From Flavobacterium caseinilyticum (GTDB lineage Bacteria; Bacteroidota; Bacteroidia; Flavobacteriales; Flavobacteriaceae), in contig NZ_SMFM01000006.1 of assembly GCF_004349085.1 (NCBI RefSeq), forward strand, positions 124,001 through 188,000: a DNA stretch of 64,000 nt. Reading direction: 5' to 3'. Below, one piece after another: positions 26,273-34,719 of the stretch; within the stretch, counting starts at the first letter, position 1, and every line of letters begins with the position of its first letter. The notes under the pieces were generated by a model. The model was not told the DNA's origin, did no database searches, and saw nothing but the letters and a program-made list of their open reading frames with translations. The position numbers were made by a program, and so were the translations under genes.

Positions 26273-27733
26273 TTAATCCAAAGCTTTCAAAAGTCCTTCC
26301 GGTGCTTTCTCAATGTACATTTGATTTTGCAGTCCTTTTATAGATTTTGCATCTTTGAAATAGTCAAATTCTTTTCCAGGACTTTGTTTTAGCATTCTCG
26401 TTGTGCCTGTAATTTTACCAATCGCTGCACTCAATAAAGGTTCAGATGTGTCACCAAGAACTCCGAAAGTACTCAACGTTTCTTTCAGCATAAAATCCGG
26501 TTGTAATCCGTTAAAGTAATCACCAAACCCAACTGAATTGACAATTTTTAAAACAATAGGCTGCATTGCATATTTATGATTTGGATTGCGGTTGTCTTTA
26601 CCAAAATTTGGGGAATCATAAAGTGTAACGGATCCAACATTTTTTCCGGTGGTAACGTCTCCAATTTGAACCACATTGATGTGTGGCTCTAATCCATTGA
26701 TCACTAATTCACTTGCCGATGCAGAACTTTTGGTAGTCAGGATATATACTTTGGTCAGGTTTAAACTGTTGATCGCAACTGTTCCAATTTTATCTGTAAA
26801 ACTGTTTACCAGAGCTGCTGGATTTTCCTTTTCATAGTAATCGTTGATCTTTTTATTCCATTGTTGTTTAGCAAAAACCTGACCCGTAAACTGGCCGGTA
26901 ATCATACTCGCCAAACGAGTGGCAGACTGAACAGAACCACCGCTGTTATAACGTAAATCTAAAACTAAATCCGTAATTCCCTGTGCCTTTAAGGATGCGA
27001 AAGCGTCGTTTAATTCGGTGTCATAATTAGCGTAAAATCCGTTGTACATCAAATAACCTATTTTCTTCGCACCAGAGGTTATTACTTTATTAATTAAAAT
27101 AGGATTTTCGGATAAAACTGTTTTTGTTAACACTACTGATTTTCCGTTAGAATCAATTGTACTGCCGTTATAATCAGCTAAATTTAATGTATAATTGTCC
27201 GCCGCTAATAATGTCTGGTAATTGCTAAGAGTGAGCTGAGTTCCATTCACGGCAGTGAAGAAATCCCCGCGTTTTATTGCTTTGGTCGAAGCATCTGAAT
27301 TTGGGAGTATATAACGGACATAACCAAATAATTCGGTCGAGCTCCCCGGCTTATAACTCAAGCCAAAATCGACACCATCATTTTTAGTAGTTCCCTGAAG
27401 TGTTCCTTCCAGGTCTAAATAATTGCTGACAATCCAACTGAATCTGTCGATCGTGGGGCTAACCCTCAATGCGTTAAATAATTCTTCAGGGACTGGATAT
27501 CCTTTTAGAAAAGTGTTTAGTTCTGCTTGCGTAGCGAAGCGGTCATCTGCTAAATTAGGGACATCATCCTGCCATAAATAATATTGGTTCATACCTTTCC
27601 AGATAAAATCCTGAATCTCTAAATTGACAGGAGTTAACTGATCTACCATAATTTCATCATCATTGTCTTGACAAGATTGAAAAGTAAATGCAGCTATAAA
27701 TAATAAAAGTGTAAATTTGAATCTTGTTTTCAT
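26273..27733 (-). CDS. S41-family (C-terminal processing) peptidase, lipoprotein
   Basis: A 486-residue tail-specific-type protease with a lipoprotein signal (FTFQSC, C21). A PDZ-like region lies around 115-190 and the S41 core follows: GITDLVLDLRYNSGGSVQSA, then KSSASASELVINGL with the nucleophilic Ser. Bacteroidota members of this group are outer- or inner-membrane anchored and of unknown specificity. It is monocistronic, with a promoter-like element 76 bases upstream. Confidence 0.88.
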   Translation of the reverse strand: MKTRFKFTLLLFIAAFTFQSCQDNDDEIMVDQLTPVNLEIQDFIWKGMNQYYLWQDDVPNLADDRFATQAELNTFLKGYPVPEELFNALRVSPTIDRFSWIVSNYLDLEGTLQGTTKNDGVDFGLSYKPGSSTELFGYVRYILPNSDASTKAIKRGDFFTAVNGTQLTLSNYQTLLAADNYTLNLADYNGSTIDSNGKSVVLTKTVLSENPILINKVITSGAKKIGYLMYNGFYANYDTELNDAFASLKAQGITDLVLDLRYNSGGSVQSATRLASMITGQFTGQVFAKQQWNKKINDYYEKENPAALVNSFTDKIGTVAINSLNLTKVYILTTKSSASASELVINGLEPHINVVQIGDVTTGKNVGSVTLYDSPNFGKDNRNPNHKYAMQPIVLKIVNSVGFGDYFNGLQPDFMLKETLSTFGVLGDTSEPLLSAAIGKITGTTRMLKQSPGKEFDYFKDAKSIKGLQNQMYIEKAPEGLLKALD

Positions 27734-27808
27734 AGTCTAGTTTAATATAATTATATCTTTAATAAACGTAAAAATAACAACTTTAGTTTTACTTTCTATT
27801 TTTTGTTG

Positions 27809-27816
27809 CAAAAATA
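27809..27816 (-). promoter_or_regulatory. Possible -7 element for the S41 peptidase gene
   Basis: On the minus strand this reads TATTTTTG, matching TAnnTTTG. A TTTG lies upstream at a shorter 17-base spacing, so the call is moderate. Confidence 0.4.
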
Positions 27817-27863
27817 AATTTGAATCGTCTTTACAAATAGTACCTTTTTAATAACTTTTTTTT

Positions 27864-28373
27864 ATGAACCAAAATGAGTTTATTCTTCTTGTAACGCCTT
27901 TTAAAGATAAAGTCTTTAGGCTGGCTAAGCGATTGTTAGTAAGTACGGAAGAAGCGGAAGACGCTACTCAGGAAGTTTTGGGGAAATTATGGAGTAAAAA
28001 GAGTGATTTATCGCACTATAATAGTTTGGAAGCATTTGCAATGACGACGACAAAAAATTATTGTCTGGATCAGTTGAAGTCTAAAAGAAATTCTAATCTC
28101 AAAATTGTCCATTCCGATTATGTAGATCCCGAACCACGTTTAGACAAGAAAATGGAAGACCTCGACAGTTTGCATTGGGTTGAAAAAATAATGAATGATT
28201 TGCCGATTCAACAACGATTAATAATTCAAATGCGCGATATTGAACAATATGAGTTTGAGGAAATAGCCAAGATACTTGATATGAAGGAAAGTGCGATTCG
28301 GGTGGCACTTTCCAGATCAAGGAAAACGATACGGGATTATATGACAAAAACACACAATTATGGAATCAGATAG
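27864..28373 (+). CDS. ECF-type RNA polymerase sigma factor
   Basis: A 169-residue sigma-70-family factor. Region 2 is seen in DKVFRLAKRLLVSTEEAEDATQEVLGKLW, split by AFAMTTTKNYCLDQLKSK. Region 4 is seen in LPIQQRLIIQMRDIEQYEFEEIAKILDMKESAIRVALSRSRKTI. It overlaps the next gene by 14 bases; that product has one membrane helix and is the likely anti-sigma factor. The four-gene layout (sigma, membrane protein, two DUF4252 proteins) is recurrent in flavobacteria. The signal sensed is unknown. Confidence 0.92.
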   Translation: MNQNEFILLVTPFKDKVFRLAKRLLVSTEEAEDATQEVLGKLWSKKSDLSHYNSLEAFAMTTTKNYCLDQLKSKRNSNLKIVHSDYVDPEPRLDKKMEDLDSLHWVEKIMNDLPIQQRLIIQMRDIEQYEFEEIAKILDMKESAIRVALSRSRKTIRDYMTKTHNYGIR

Positions 28374-28833
28374 AATAGAAATAATATTAGAAAAATACTT
28401 TCATGGAGAAACCAGTATTGCCGAAGAGCGGGAATTGAAAAATTATTTTTCGTCGATGGATGTTGCGCAGCATTTGGAACAATACAGAACCATTTTCGGG
28501 TATTTCTCGCAAGCAAAAGAACAGCAGTTTGCACAAGAAATTCCACAACAAACTAAAAAACGTAATGTTGCGTGGCTATCAATTGCAGCTTCAGTTGTAG
28601 TTTTGCTGGGAATAGGAACCTATGCTTATTTTAGTAGAGATAATGCAATTGAAAAGAAAGATTTGGGAACATATAATGATCCAGAAGAAGCGTTCAGAGC
28701 AACTCAGCAGGCGCTGTTGCTATTATCAGATAATGTAAAAGTTGGCATAGAAAGTGCACAGTACATTCAGGAATATCAAATCGCCAAAGATAAAATATTT
28801 GTCAACCCTAAAAAACACTCAGGTGGTTTGTAA
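28360..28833 (+). CDS. Putative anti-sigma factor, single-pass membrane protein
   Basis: A 157-residue protein overlapping the sigma gene by 14 bases. The cytoplasmic N-terminus begins with IEIILEKYFHGETSIAEERE, a short helical stretch similar to the zinc-less anti-sigma start in Bacteroidota. A transmembrane helix spans about 71-90 (AWLSIAASVVVLLGIGTYAY), followed by a 65-residue outer part. No known domain is firm. The anti-sigma role is inferred from topology and gene overlap. Confidence 0.65.
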   Translation: MESDRIEIILEKYFHGETSIAEERELKNYFSSMDVAQHLEQYRTIFGYFSQAKEQQFAQEIPQQTKKRNVAWLSIAASVVVLLGIGTYAYFSRDNAIEKKDLGTYNDPEEAFRATQQALLLLSDNVKVGIESAQYIQEYQIAKDKIFVNPKKHSGGL

Positions 28834-28900
28834 TGGCTTTGAGTGTTCAATTAAAAAGTGAACTAACAAAAAAATAATTTTAAACGTTAATAATAAAAAT

Positions 28901-29470
28901 ATGAAATCAACAATCAATAATAACAAAATGAACAATAATTTCAAAAGGAGTAAAAAATTAATCCTCACATTAGTATTTGCATTGGTTTCAACTACATTTT
29001 TTGCACAATCCCCATTCGATAGCTTCGACGGGCAGGCAGGGGTAACGTCAATCATTGTAAATAAAAAAATGTTTGAGTTGATGAGTAAAGTAAAAATGGA
29101 TGCTTCTGATAAAGAAACGCAACAATACTTGAGCTTAATTAAAAAACTGGATAATTTGAAAGTTTTTACCACCAAAAACAGCAGTATCGAGGGTCAAATG
29201 AAAGTTGCTGCTGATAAGTACATAAAAACAGCCGGTTTGGAAGAGTTGATGCGCGTAAATGAAAATGGAAGAAACATAAAAATTCTGGTAAAATCCGGTT
29301 CTACAGATTCTCAGATCAGAGAACTGCTGATGTTTATTGAAGGCGCAAAAAATGACGACACCGTTTTGATGTCCTTGACGGGAAATTTTGATTTGGCTGA
29401 ACTTTCCGTCCTGACTAATAAGATGAAAATTCCAGGAGGGGAAGATTTGAAGAAAGCAACAAATAGATAA
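28901..29470 (+). CDS. DUF4252-domain exported protein
   Basis: A 189-residue protein with a signal peptide ending VSTTFFAQS. The start may instead be the ATG at 28928 (MNNNFKRS), which gives a more usual signal length. The mature part contains MKMDASDKETQQYLSLIKKLDNLKVF and VNENGRNIKILVKSG, typical of DUF4252. Its stop is 1 base from the start of a second DUF4252 gene. Function unknown; it is probably regulated by the linked sigma factor. Confidence 0.8.
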   Translation: MKSTINNNKMNNNFKRSKKLILTLVFALVSTTFFAQSPFDSFDGQAGVTSIIVNKKMFELMSKVKMDASDKETQQYLSLIKKLDNLKVFTTKNSSIEGQMKVAADKYIKTAGLEELMRVNENGRNIKILVKSGSTDSQIRELLMFIEGAKNDDTVLMSLTGNFDLAELSVLTNKMKIPGGEDLKKATNR

Positions 29471-29471
29471 G

Positions 29472-30005
29472 ATGAAAGCTACTTATGCTGTTATAGTTTT
29501 TATGAGTTTTTTTCTCATTAGTTGTAATACGGAACCTAGCTTGCAAAGGTATTTTGTTGAAAATACAGAGAACAAAAATTTTGTTGCACTCGATGTGTCA
29601 CCCAGTATTTTGAAAGTTGACCCAACTAAATTATCAGTAGCCCAAAGTGATGCACTGAAGGCATTTGACAAAATGAATGTTTTGGCTTTTAAAGTAAATG
29701 ATTCAAACAAGGCTCAGTTTGAAATAGAGCGAGCCAAAGTTGAACTAATTTTAAAAGACAAGAAATATCAGCAGCTGATGAAATTTGGTTCTGGAAACGA
29801 AAATGCAACGGTCAATTTCGTAGGAACGGATGAGCATATTGAAGAGTTCATTATTTATGCAAATAAAAAAGAAGATGGATTTGCAGTAGTTCGAATTTTA
29901 GGAAAAGACATGAATCCTACAACTGTAATGACTTTGATGACCGTACTGCAACAATCTAATATTGATTTGGATCAGTTAAAGCCTTTGCAGCAATTAATGA
30001 AATAA
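29472..30005 (+). CDS. DUF4252-domain lipoprotein
   Basis: A 177-residue paralogue of the preceding protein, but with a lipoprotein signal (FFLISC, C18) rather than a cleaved type I signal. The C-terminal half (GTDEHIEEFIIYANKKEDGFAVVRILGKD) carries the DUF4252 fold. It is last in the sigma-factor operon and ends before a strong terminator. The pair suggests one free and one anchored periplasmic partner. Confidence 0.8.
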   Translation: MKATYAVIVFMSFFLISCNTEPSLQRYFVENTENKNFVALDVSPSILKVDPTKLSVAQSDALKAFDKMNVLAFKVNDSNKAQFEIERAKVELILKDKKYQQLMKFGSGNENATVNFVGTDEHIEEFIIYANKKEDGFAVVRILGKDMNPTTVMTLMTVLQQSNIDLDQLKPLQQLMK

Positions 30006-30021
30006 ATGTATTTTTTAGAAT

Positions 30022-30066
30022 AAAAAAATGCGCCTTGATAGTAAATCGAGACGCATTTTTTTTTTG
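30022..30066 (+). terminator. Rho-independent terminator of the sigma operon
   Basis: AAAAAATGCG pairs with CGCATTTTTT, with an inner CTTGA/TCGAG extension and a long T-tract. It can also serve the convergent TPR gene. Confidence 0.8.
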
Positions 30067-30093
30067 TATTATTCAGTGACTAACAAAATTGAA

Positions 30094-30600
30094 TTATTTA
30101 CAAAATGTTTTTTTGTTTTGAATCGCGCTTTGACTGCCCAATTGGATCGCTTTTGTAAAATCGGCGCAAGCATTCTTTTTGTTTTTTAAATGAAAGTTAG
30201 AAAGACCTCTGAGGTTGTACGCAATGTAATCTTTTGCGTTCAAACGAATAGATATTGTACAGTCGTCTATAGTACCTTTGTAATTCTTAGCTTTGTAGTT
30301 GATATCAGCTCTGGTTGTATACGCATCGCCTTTCTTTGGATCTAAAATAATAGTTTTGTTCACATCGTCCATAGCACTTTCAATTTCTCCTAATTTTTGT
30401 CTCAGAAGAGCTCTGTTCAAGTACGCTTCAGCAAACAATGGGTCAATATGAATCGCTTTCGTGTAATCAGCAATTGATCCTTTGATATTTCCGGATTCTG
30501 CTTTTCTTAATGCTTTATCAAAATGCTCATAAGCAATTGGGTTCTGACTCCATCCGGCAAAAGAACTGATTAAAAATGCGACGAGGATAAGTTTTTTCAT
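30094..30600 (-). CDS. TPR-repeat exported protein
   Basis: A 168-residue protein with a signal peptide (MKKLILVAFLISSFAGWSQ) followed by three to four tetratricopeptide repeats. These are visible as SGNIKGSIADYTKAIHIDP, KLGEIESAMDDVNKTIILDP and AKNYKGTIDDCTISIRLNA. TPR proteins scaffold protein contacts, so this one probably acts in the periplasm. Monocistronic. It is the last chromosomal gene before the inserted element. Confidence 0.82.
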   Translation of the reverse strand: MKKLILVAFLISSFAGWSQNPIAYEHFDKALRKAESGNIKGSIADYTKAIHIDPLFAEAYLNRALLRQKLGEIESAMDDVNKTIILDPKKGDAYTTRADINYKAKNYKGTIDDCTISIRLNAKDYIAYNLRGLSNFHLKNKKNACADFTKAIQLGSQSAIQNKKTFCK

Positions 30601-31029
30601 AAATTTTTTGAGGTTTGAATTGGAGCTGAGTTTTTCCGAAATTAAAATAAACAGCTTTATAAAGGTACAATTATTTTAAACAGTTACCCCTTTAACGATA
30701 AGAATTACAATTTATTTTACAGAGGGATATTTTTATTTTTAGAATGTGTTTTTCAGTTGACTGTAATTCAATAATTTAAAATTAACAGCTATGACTGCCA
30801 TAGAGATAAGAGATGGCTTATTTTATCATTTTGGATGCAGCTAAAATTGTCTTTTTGTTGAAAGACCTCATTTATTCTAATAAAAATAAATGATTATTTG
30901 ATTGCATTTTTCTAGGAATGGGTTTTTGGCACGATCTTGTGTTTGAATTCTTCTTTTTTTTAAAAAGAGAAAAGCTTCAGAAATAATTTCAAGTACACCT
31001 GATTATTTTTGAAGCTTTCCTTTTTAGTT
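30601..31029. other. Gene-free stretch left of the integrated element
   Basis: No convincing frame is seen. It holds the upstream region of the TPR gene and, at its right end, the long hairpin listed separately. The rest is AT-rich without recognisable motifs. Confidence 0.6.
30958..31025 (-). terminator. Probable original terminator of tRNA-Leu, displaced by the element
   Basis: A 17-bp stem (30971-30987 with 31002-31018, one G-T wobble) is followed on the minus strand by CTCTTTTTA. It begins 12 bases outside the left copy of the 14-bp att repeat. Without the element it would sit just after the tRNA-Leu 3' end, on the right strand to terminate it. Confidence 0.65.
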
Positions 31030-31043
31030 GTGACCACGGTGGG
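31030..31043. repeat. Left att site of the integrative element
   Basis: GTGACCACGGTGGG is a 14-bp exact copy of 38191-38204, which is the 3' end of tRNA-Leu(GAG). It is not part of any tRNA here, as expected for the far junction of a tRNA-targeting integration. Confidence 0.82.
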
Positions 31044-31159
31044 GACATTACCCGTGTATTTTGATTATTTGTAAAACCCCTCAAACGTACTGAATATAAA
31101 GGGATTGTTTAATTTGTTGGTTTGTTCATTTCCGTAATAATTCGTAATAATACATGTTT

Positions 31160-31180
31160 GGTTAACTAACGGTTAACTAA
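31160..31180 (+). repeat. Left arm-type direct repeats
   Basis: GGTTAACTAA occurs at 31160-31169 and again at 31171-31180, 11 bp apart and so one helical turn. The same pair with the same 11-bp spacing occurs near the right end. Likely integrase or excisionase arm-binding sites; they also overlap the upstream part of the integrase promoter. Confidence 0.65.
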
Positions 31181-31194
31181 GTTCTTTTTTTGCT

Positions 31195-31202
31195 TATCTT
31201 TG
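31195..31202 (+). promoter_or_regulatory. Promoter -7 element of the integrase gene
   Basis: TATCTTTG matches TAnnTTTG and lies 24 bases before the ATG at 31227. It overlaps the upstream TTG that a longer reading would use, which supports the ATG as the real start. Confidence 0.6.
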
Positions 31203-31226
31203 ATTTGTTCAAAAAAGGCAAAAATT

Positions 31227-32528
31227 ATGGCAAGTGTAAAATGTTTACTTCAAAGCAAAAGCGATAACGCAAATATCTATGTTCAATTTTCAATCAGTAG
31301 AACACAAGTTTTCAAAAGAAAAACGGGTTTTATAATCGATGCTAAAGATTGGAACGGCAAAGCACCAATACAAAAAAGTCAAGAACTAAAAAACCTAAAA
31401 TCTAAGCTGGACAAATTAGCCACATTTATAAATGATGCTCACAATGACACGGTAAGCACAGGAATAGAATTTACAGGCGATTGGTTACAGCTTCAAATTG
31501 ATTTGTTTAATAAAAAAACGCCCGTTTTAGAATTGGACGTTATGACTACCTACATACAAAAGTATATTGACGAAGCACCCTATAAACAAAATGCAAAAAA
31601 AGAACTTGGATTAAGTAAAGGACGTATTCAAAACTTGAAGCTATTCAAAAGCACCATTCTAAAATATGAAGTTGAGGTTTTGAAAGGTAAGAGTATATTG
31701 ATAAGAAACATAAATTTAAAGTTTGTTGAACAATATAAAAACTGGATGTTTGGCAAAGGATATTCCACAAATTATGTAGGCAAAAATATTGCGAACATTA
31801 GAACAATTTGCCTCGATGCTTCAAAAAATGATATTGAAACCTCAACACAGATTAAAAATATTAAAGGTATTTCAGAAAGCCGTGAACCTGAAGACATTGT
31901 TTTTTTAAGTGAAGACGAGCAAGAAGCAATAAAAAATGCACCACTTATAAGAGAGGCACTTATAAACGCCCGTAAATGGTTGTTGTTAGGTTGTTTGATT
32001 GGTCAGCGTGGAGGCGATTTACTGAACATTACCGACAAAAACATAAAAGAGTTAAACGGTATGAAAATAATCGAACTGAAGCAACAGAAAACAGGCAAAC
32101 TGGTTGCAATTCCTTTATTACCTGAAGCCGTTGAAATAATCGAAAGCGGTTTACCTTATAAAATATCATTGGTGCATTTTAACGAACATATTAAAGACGT
32201 TTGTTTAGAAGCTGGACTTATAGCACCAACTAAAGGACGTAAAAAAACAAAGTTTAACAAGCCAACTACTAAAGGCGTGTACCCTAAACACGAAGTTATT
32301 AGCAGTCACATTTGCAGACGTTCGTTTGCTACTAATTTTTACGGGCGTATTCCAACACCCGTACTAATGAATATAACGGCTCACGGAACTGAAAGAATGT
32401 TTTTATCTTATATTGGTAAAACCACGTACGATAATGCTTATCAAATGTTAGATTATTTTAGTAAGTTAGCACCTAAAGAAAAAACAGCACCACAAATGGA
32501 GGTTGTACATAACACAGGCACTAAGTAA
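31227..32528 (+). CDS. Tyrosine recombinase/integrase of the element
   Basis: A 433-residue integrase of the Bacteroidota type. The N-terminal arm-binding part begins ASVKCLLQSKSDNANIYVQF and is followed by a SAM-like core-binding domain. The catalytic domain has R261 in GQRGGD, H361 and R364 in HICRR, H386 in TAHGTE and the nucleophile Y395 in FLSYIGK, so the active-site set is complete. It is expected to integrate and excise the element at the tRNA-Leu 3' end. The ATG at 31227 is preferred over the in-frame TTG at 31200 because the latter lies inside the promoter. It ends 2 bases before the next gene. Confidence 0.93.
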   Translation: MASVKCLLQSKSDNANIYVQFSISRTQVFKRKTGFIIDAKDWNGKAPIQKSQELKNLKSKLDKLATFINDAHNDTVSTGIEFTGDWLQLQIDLFNKKTPVLELDVMTTYIQKYIDEAPYKQNAKKELGLSKGRIQNLKLFKSTILKYEVEVLKGKSILIRNINLKFVEQYKNWMFGKGYSTNYVGKNIANIRTICLDASKNDIETSTQIKNIKGISESREPEDIVFLSEDEQEAIKNAPLIREALINARKWLLLGCLIGQRGGDLLNITDKNIKELNGMKIIELKQQKTGKLVAIPLLPEAVEIIESGLPYKISLVHFNEHIKDVCLEAGLIAPTKGRKKTKFNKPTTKGVYPKHEVISSHICRRSFATNFYGRIPTPVLMNITAHGTERMFLSYIGKTTYDNAYQMLDYFSKLAPKEKTAPQMEVVHNTGTK

Positions 32529-32530
32529 TT

Positions 32531-33127
32531 ATGGTAAGTAAAAAGATTCAATTTGCGGTTGATAAAGTAATTGAAGGAGAATGGACATTGTTTGATTTTT
32601 TGTCCAATTTCAAAGATGTAAATACAAAAGACTTATTAATAAGTTTTTTTTGGGAATTAAGAATTATTTACAAAGATTTTGAACAATATCATAATTTCAA
32701 TCCATTTTATAGCAACGAGGGTGAATTACTTCACTATGAAAAAGATAATTTTAATCCAAAGTATTTTGATGAATTAGAAATTATTTATAATTATTACAAA
32801 AAATTAGCAATAGCTGATAATCAAAATATTCCCGAAGCAATAGATTTAAGTGATACAAAAGCAATCGACAAAATCCTTTATTTGCACAAACTTGGAGTTA
32901 TTGATTTTTTAAGAGGTCAACAACCTTTTAATACTTCAGTTAATAGTTTGGCTTCTGTTTTGAGTGCAATTACAGGAGAAAAATCGGGAACTTTGCAACC
33001 GATGTTAAACCCAATGTTGAGTAAAAAAGTTGACGACACAAACAATCCTTTAAATTCAAAAAAGGCAGTTGAACGTGTTGAAAAACAGTTAATAAATATT
33101 GGTTTCAATCTTAATGAAACGAATTAG
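32531..33127 (+). CDS. Hypothetical element protein of 198 residues
   Basis: Not recognised. It is acidic and helical, with FLSNFKDVNTKDLLISFFWELR in the first third and a Ser/Thr-rich region ending in KAVERVEKQLINIGFNLNE. There is no signal or membrane helix. It starts 2 bases after the integrase stop, so it is co-expressed with it. A companion role in integration control or in regulation of the downstream HTH gene is possible from position only. Confidence 0.6.
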   Translation: MVSKKIQFAVDKVIEGEWTLFDFLSNFKDVNTKDLLISFFWELRIIYKDFEQYHNFNPFYSNEGELLHYEKDNFNPKYFDELEIIYNYYKKLAIADNQNIPEAIDLSDTKAIDKILYLHKLGVIDFLRGQQPFNTSVNSLASVLSAITGEKSGTLQPMLNPMLSKKVDDTNNPLNSKKAVERVEKQLINIGFNLNETN

Positions 33128-33187
33128 GGAAACCCTAAATAAACCCTAATATCTATTTGTACTTCACTAACACAGTAAGTACAAATG
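33121..33187. promoter_or_regulatory. Operator-like repeats before the HTH gene
   Basis: Three structures are packed into 66 bases. A palindrome TTAGGGAAACCCTAA spans 33124-33138. AAACCCTAA recurs as a direct repeat with 11-bp spacing (33130-33138, 33141-33149). A perfect 10-bp inverted repeat ATTTGTACTT/AAGTACAAAT (33155-33164, 33177-33186) has its right arm covering the ATG of the HTH gene. Likely an autoregulatory operator or a translation-blocking hairpin. Confidence 0.55.
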
Positions 33188-33448
33188 AACACACAAATTT
33201 TCTTAAACGGCATTACATTAGAACAATTAGCCGAAGCGGTTTTTAAACTTCAACAACAACCCGTTGAATTACCTCAACCCGAAAACGAATTTATTACACG
33301 GGATGAGGTTTGCAAATTATTAAACTTCAACAAAACAAGTTTATGGAAACATACCAAAAGCGGTAAACTTAAAAGTTACGGCATTGGTAACCGTGTTTTA
33401 TATAAAAAATGCGAAGTATTAGAAGCGGTTAAACCTATTAATCATTAA
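33185..33448 (+). CDS. Excisionase-like helix-turn-helix protein
   Basis: An 87-residue protein with a MerR/excisionase-type HTH: FITRDEVCKLLNFNKTSLWK is the helix-turn-helix and LKSYGIGNRVLYKKCEVLEAV the wing. Proteins of this type direct excision or regulate the replication genes of Bacteroidota elements. It lies between the integrase pair and the ATPase, 4 bases before the latter. The start codon is buried in a perfect inverted repeat, which suggests tight control. Confidence 0.85.
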   Translation: MNTQIFLNGITLEQLAEAVFKLQQQPVELPQPENEFITRDEVCKLLNFNKTSLWKHTKSGKLKSYGIGNRVLYKKCEVLEAVKPINH

Positions 33449-33452
33449 TATT

Positions 33453-34595
33453 ATGAGTAATAGTAACCAACCACAGGCGAAAGGTTTAAAAGTACTAAGC
33501 ACCGCTATTGATACCGCTATGCAAAGCGATAAAACACCCCACGAACTAAACCGCATTAAATATAAAATTGATGTTAACGAGGTTATTCCAAAGCCTCAAA
33601 TAGCGTGGAGTTTGACCAATACTAAAAGCGAGGGCGAAGCAATTTTAGGAACATTGGGCGATTTTGGTTTAATCATTGGTAAAGCTAAAAGCCGAAAATC
33701 GTTTTTTATAAGTATTGCTGTTTCAACTGCATTGGGTAACGATGCTATTTTAAACCGATTTAAAAGCTATTTACCGCCTGATAAAAATGAGGTTATATAC
33801 TTTGATACTGAACAAAGTAAATACTATGTACAGAAAGCCGTTAAGCGTATTTGTACACAGATTGACCAACCCGAACCAAAGAACCTACACGCATTTCATT
33901 TAAGAAGTTTAAACCCAGCAGAACGTTTGCAATTTATTGAAACTGAAATATACAGTAATGATAAAATTGGCTTTGTTGTTATTGATGGAATCAAAGATTT
34001 GGTAACGTCAATTAATGATGAGAGTGAAGCCACAATGATAGCAAGTAAATTGCTTAAATGGACTGAAGAACGGAACATTTATTTAGTTACTGTATTGCAC
34101 CAAAACAAAAGTGATAATAACGCCCGTGGACACATTGGAACGGAACTAATAAACAAAGCACAAACAGTATTAAGTGTTACAAAAGCCGAAAACGATACTA
34201 ATATATCAATAGTTGAACCTTTGCAATGTAGAGACATTGAACCCGAAATTTTCGCTTTTGAAATTAATGAATTTGGTATTCCTGTAATAGCTGAAAACTT
34301 TGAAATTAGAACAGAAACCAATAAAAATAAATTTGATGTTACCAATATGGAAGACTTCAAAAAATACCAACTATTAACCGAGGTTTTTAGTAAGGGCGAA
34401 AGTTTCAGTTATGGTAAATTAGTGGAGCAACTTCAAATTGCTTATAAAAATCAATTCAAGAATAGTATAGGGATTAATAGAACAAAATTACTTATAACCG
34501 ATTGTTCAAATAACGATTGGTTAAAGCAAGAAAAGGACAAAGCACCTTACACACTTGGAGCATTTCAGGTAGTTGAAAACGATGTGATTTTTTAA
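33453..34595 (+). CDS. RepA-like AAA/RecA-fold ATPase
   Basis: A 380-residue ATPase of the RSF1010 RepA/RecA-fold helicase class. The P-loop is GKAKSRKS (76-83). Next come VIYFDTEQSKYYVQKAVKRI, a Walker B-like IGFVVIDGIKDLV, and VTVLHQNKSDNNARGHIGTE, the sensor region typical of this group. The C-terminal part is a small winged-helix-like tail. It probably unwinds DNA during element replication. The next gene, a primase-like protein, lies across a repeat-rich gap. Confidence 0.85.
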   Translation: MSNSNQPQAKGLKVLSTAIDTAMQSDKTPHELNRIKYKIDVNEVIPKPQIAWSLTNTKSEGEAILGTLGDFGLIIGKAKSRKSFFISIAVSTALGNDAILNRFKSYLPPDKNEVIYFDTEQSKYYVQKAVKRICTQIDQPEPKNLHAFHLRSLNPAERLQFIETEIYSNDKIGFVVIDGIKDLVTSINDESEATMIASKLLKWTEERNIYLVTVLHQNKSDNNARGHIGTELINKAQTVLSVTKAENDTNISIVEPLQCRDIEPEIFAFEINEFGIPVIAENFEIRTETNKNKFDVTNMEDFKKYQLLTEVFSKGESFSYGKLVEQLQIAYKNQFKNSIGINRTKLLITDCSNNDWLKQEKDKAPYTLGAFQVVENDVIF

Positions 34596-34599
34596 TTTT

Positions 34600-34718
34600 A
34601 TCGGTTTAACTATTCCTTTTCTTTTCAGTTTATCGGTTTAGGTTTAGTGTATATATACACACTTAAACCGTTAAACCTTTGATTTGAGGTTTAGTAAACT
34701 GGTTTAAACCTTTAAACC
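34600..34718. other. Iteron-like GGTTTA cluster, candidate replication origin
   Basis: Within 119 bases GGTTTA occurs at 34603, 34635, 34641, 34688 and 34701, and its complement TAAACC at 34664, 34672, 34705 and 34713. ATCGGTTTA is repeated at 34600 and 34632. In the middle lies the perfect palindrome GTGTATATATACAC (34647-34660), flanked by oppositely oriented GGTTTA/TAAACC copies. The position between an ATPase and a primase-like gene fits an origin; promoter/operator use is the alternative. Confidence 0.6.
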
Positions 34719-34719
34719 T

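Noticed and set aside
31200..31226. Upstream TTG start for the integrase
   Set aside because: It overlaps the TATCTTTG promoter motif; the ATG at 31227 fits the family N-terminus.
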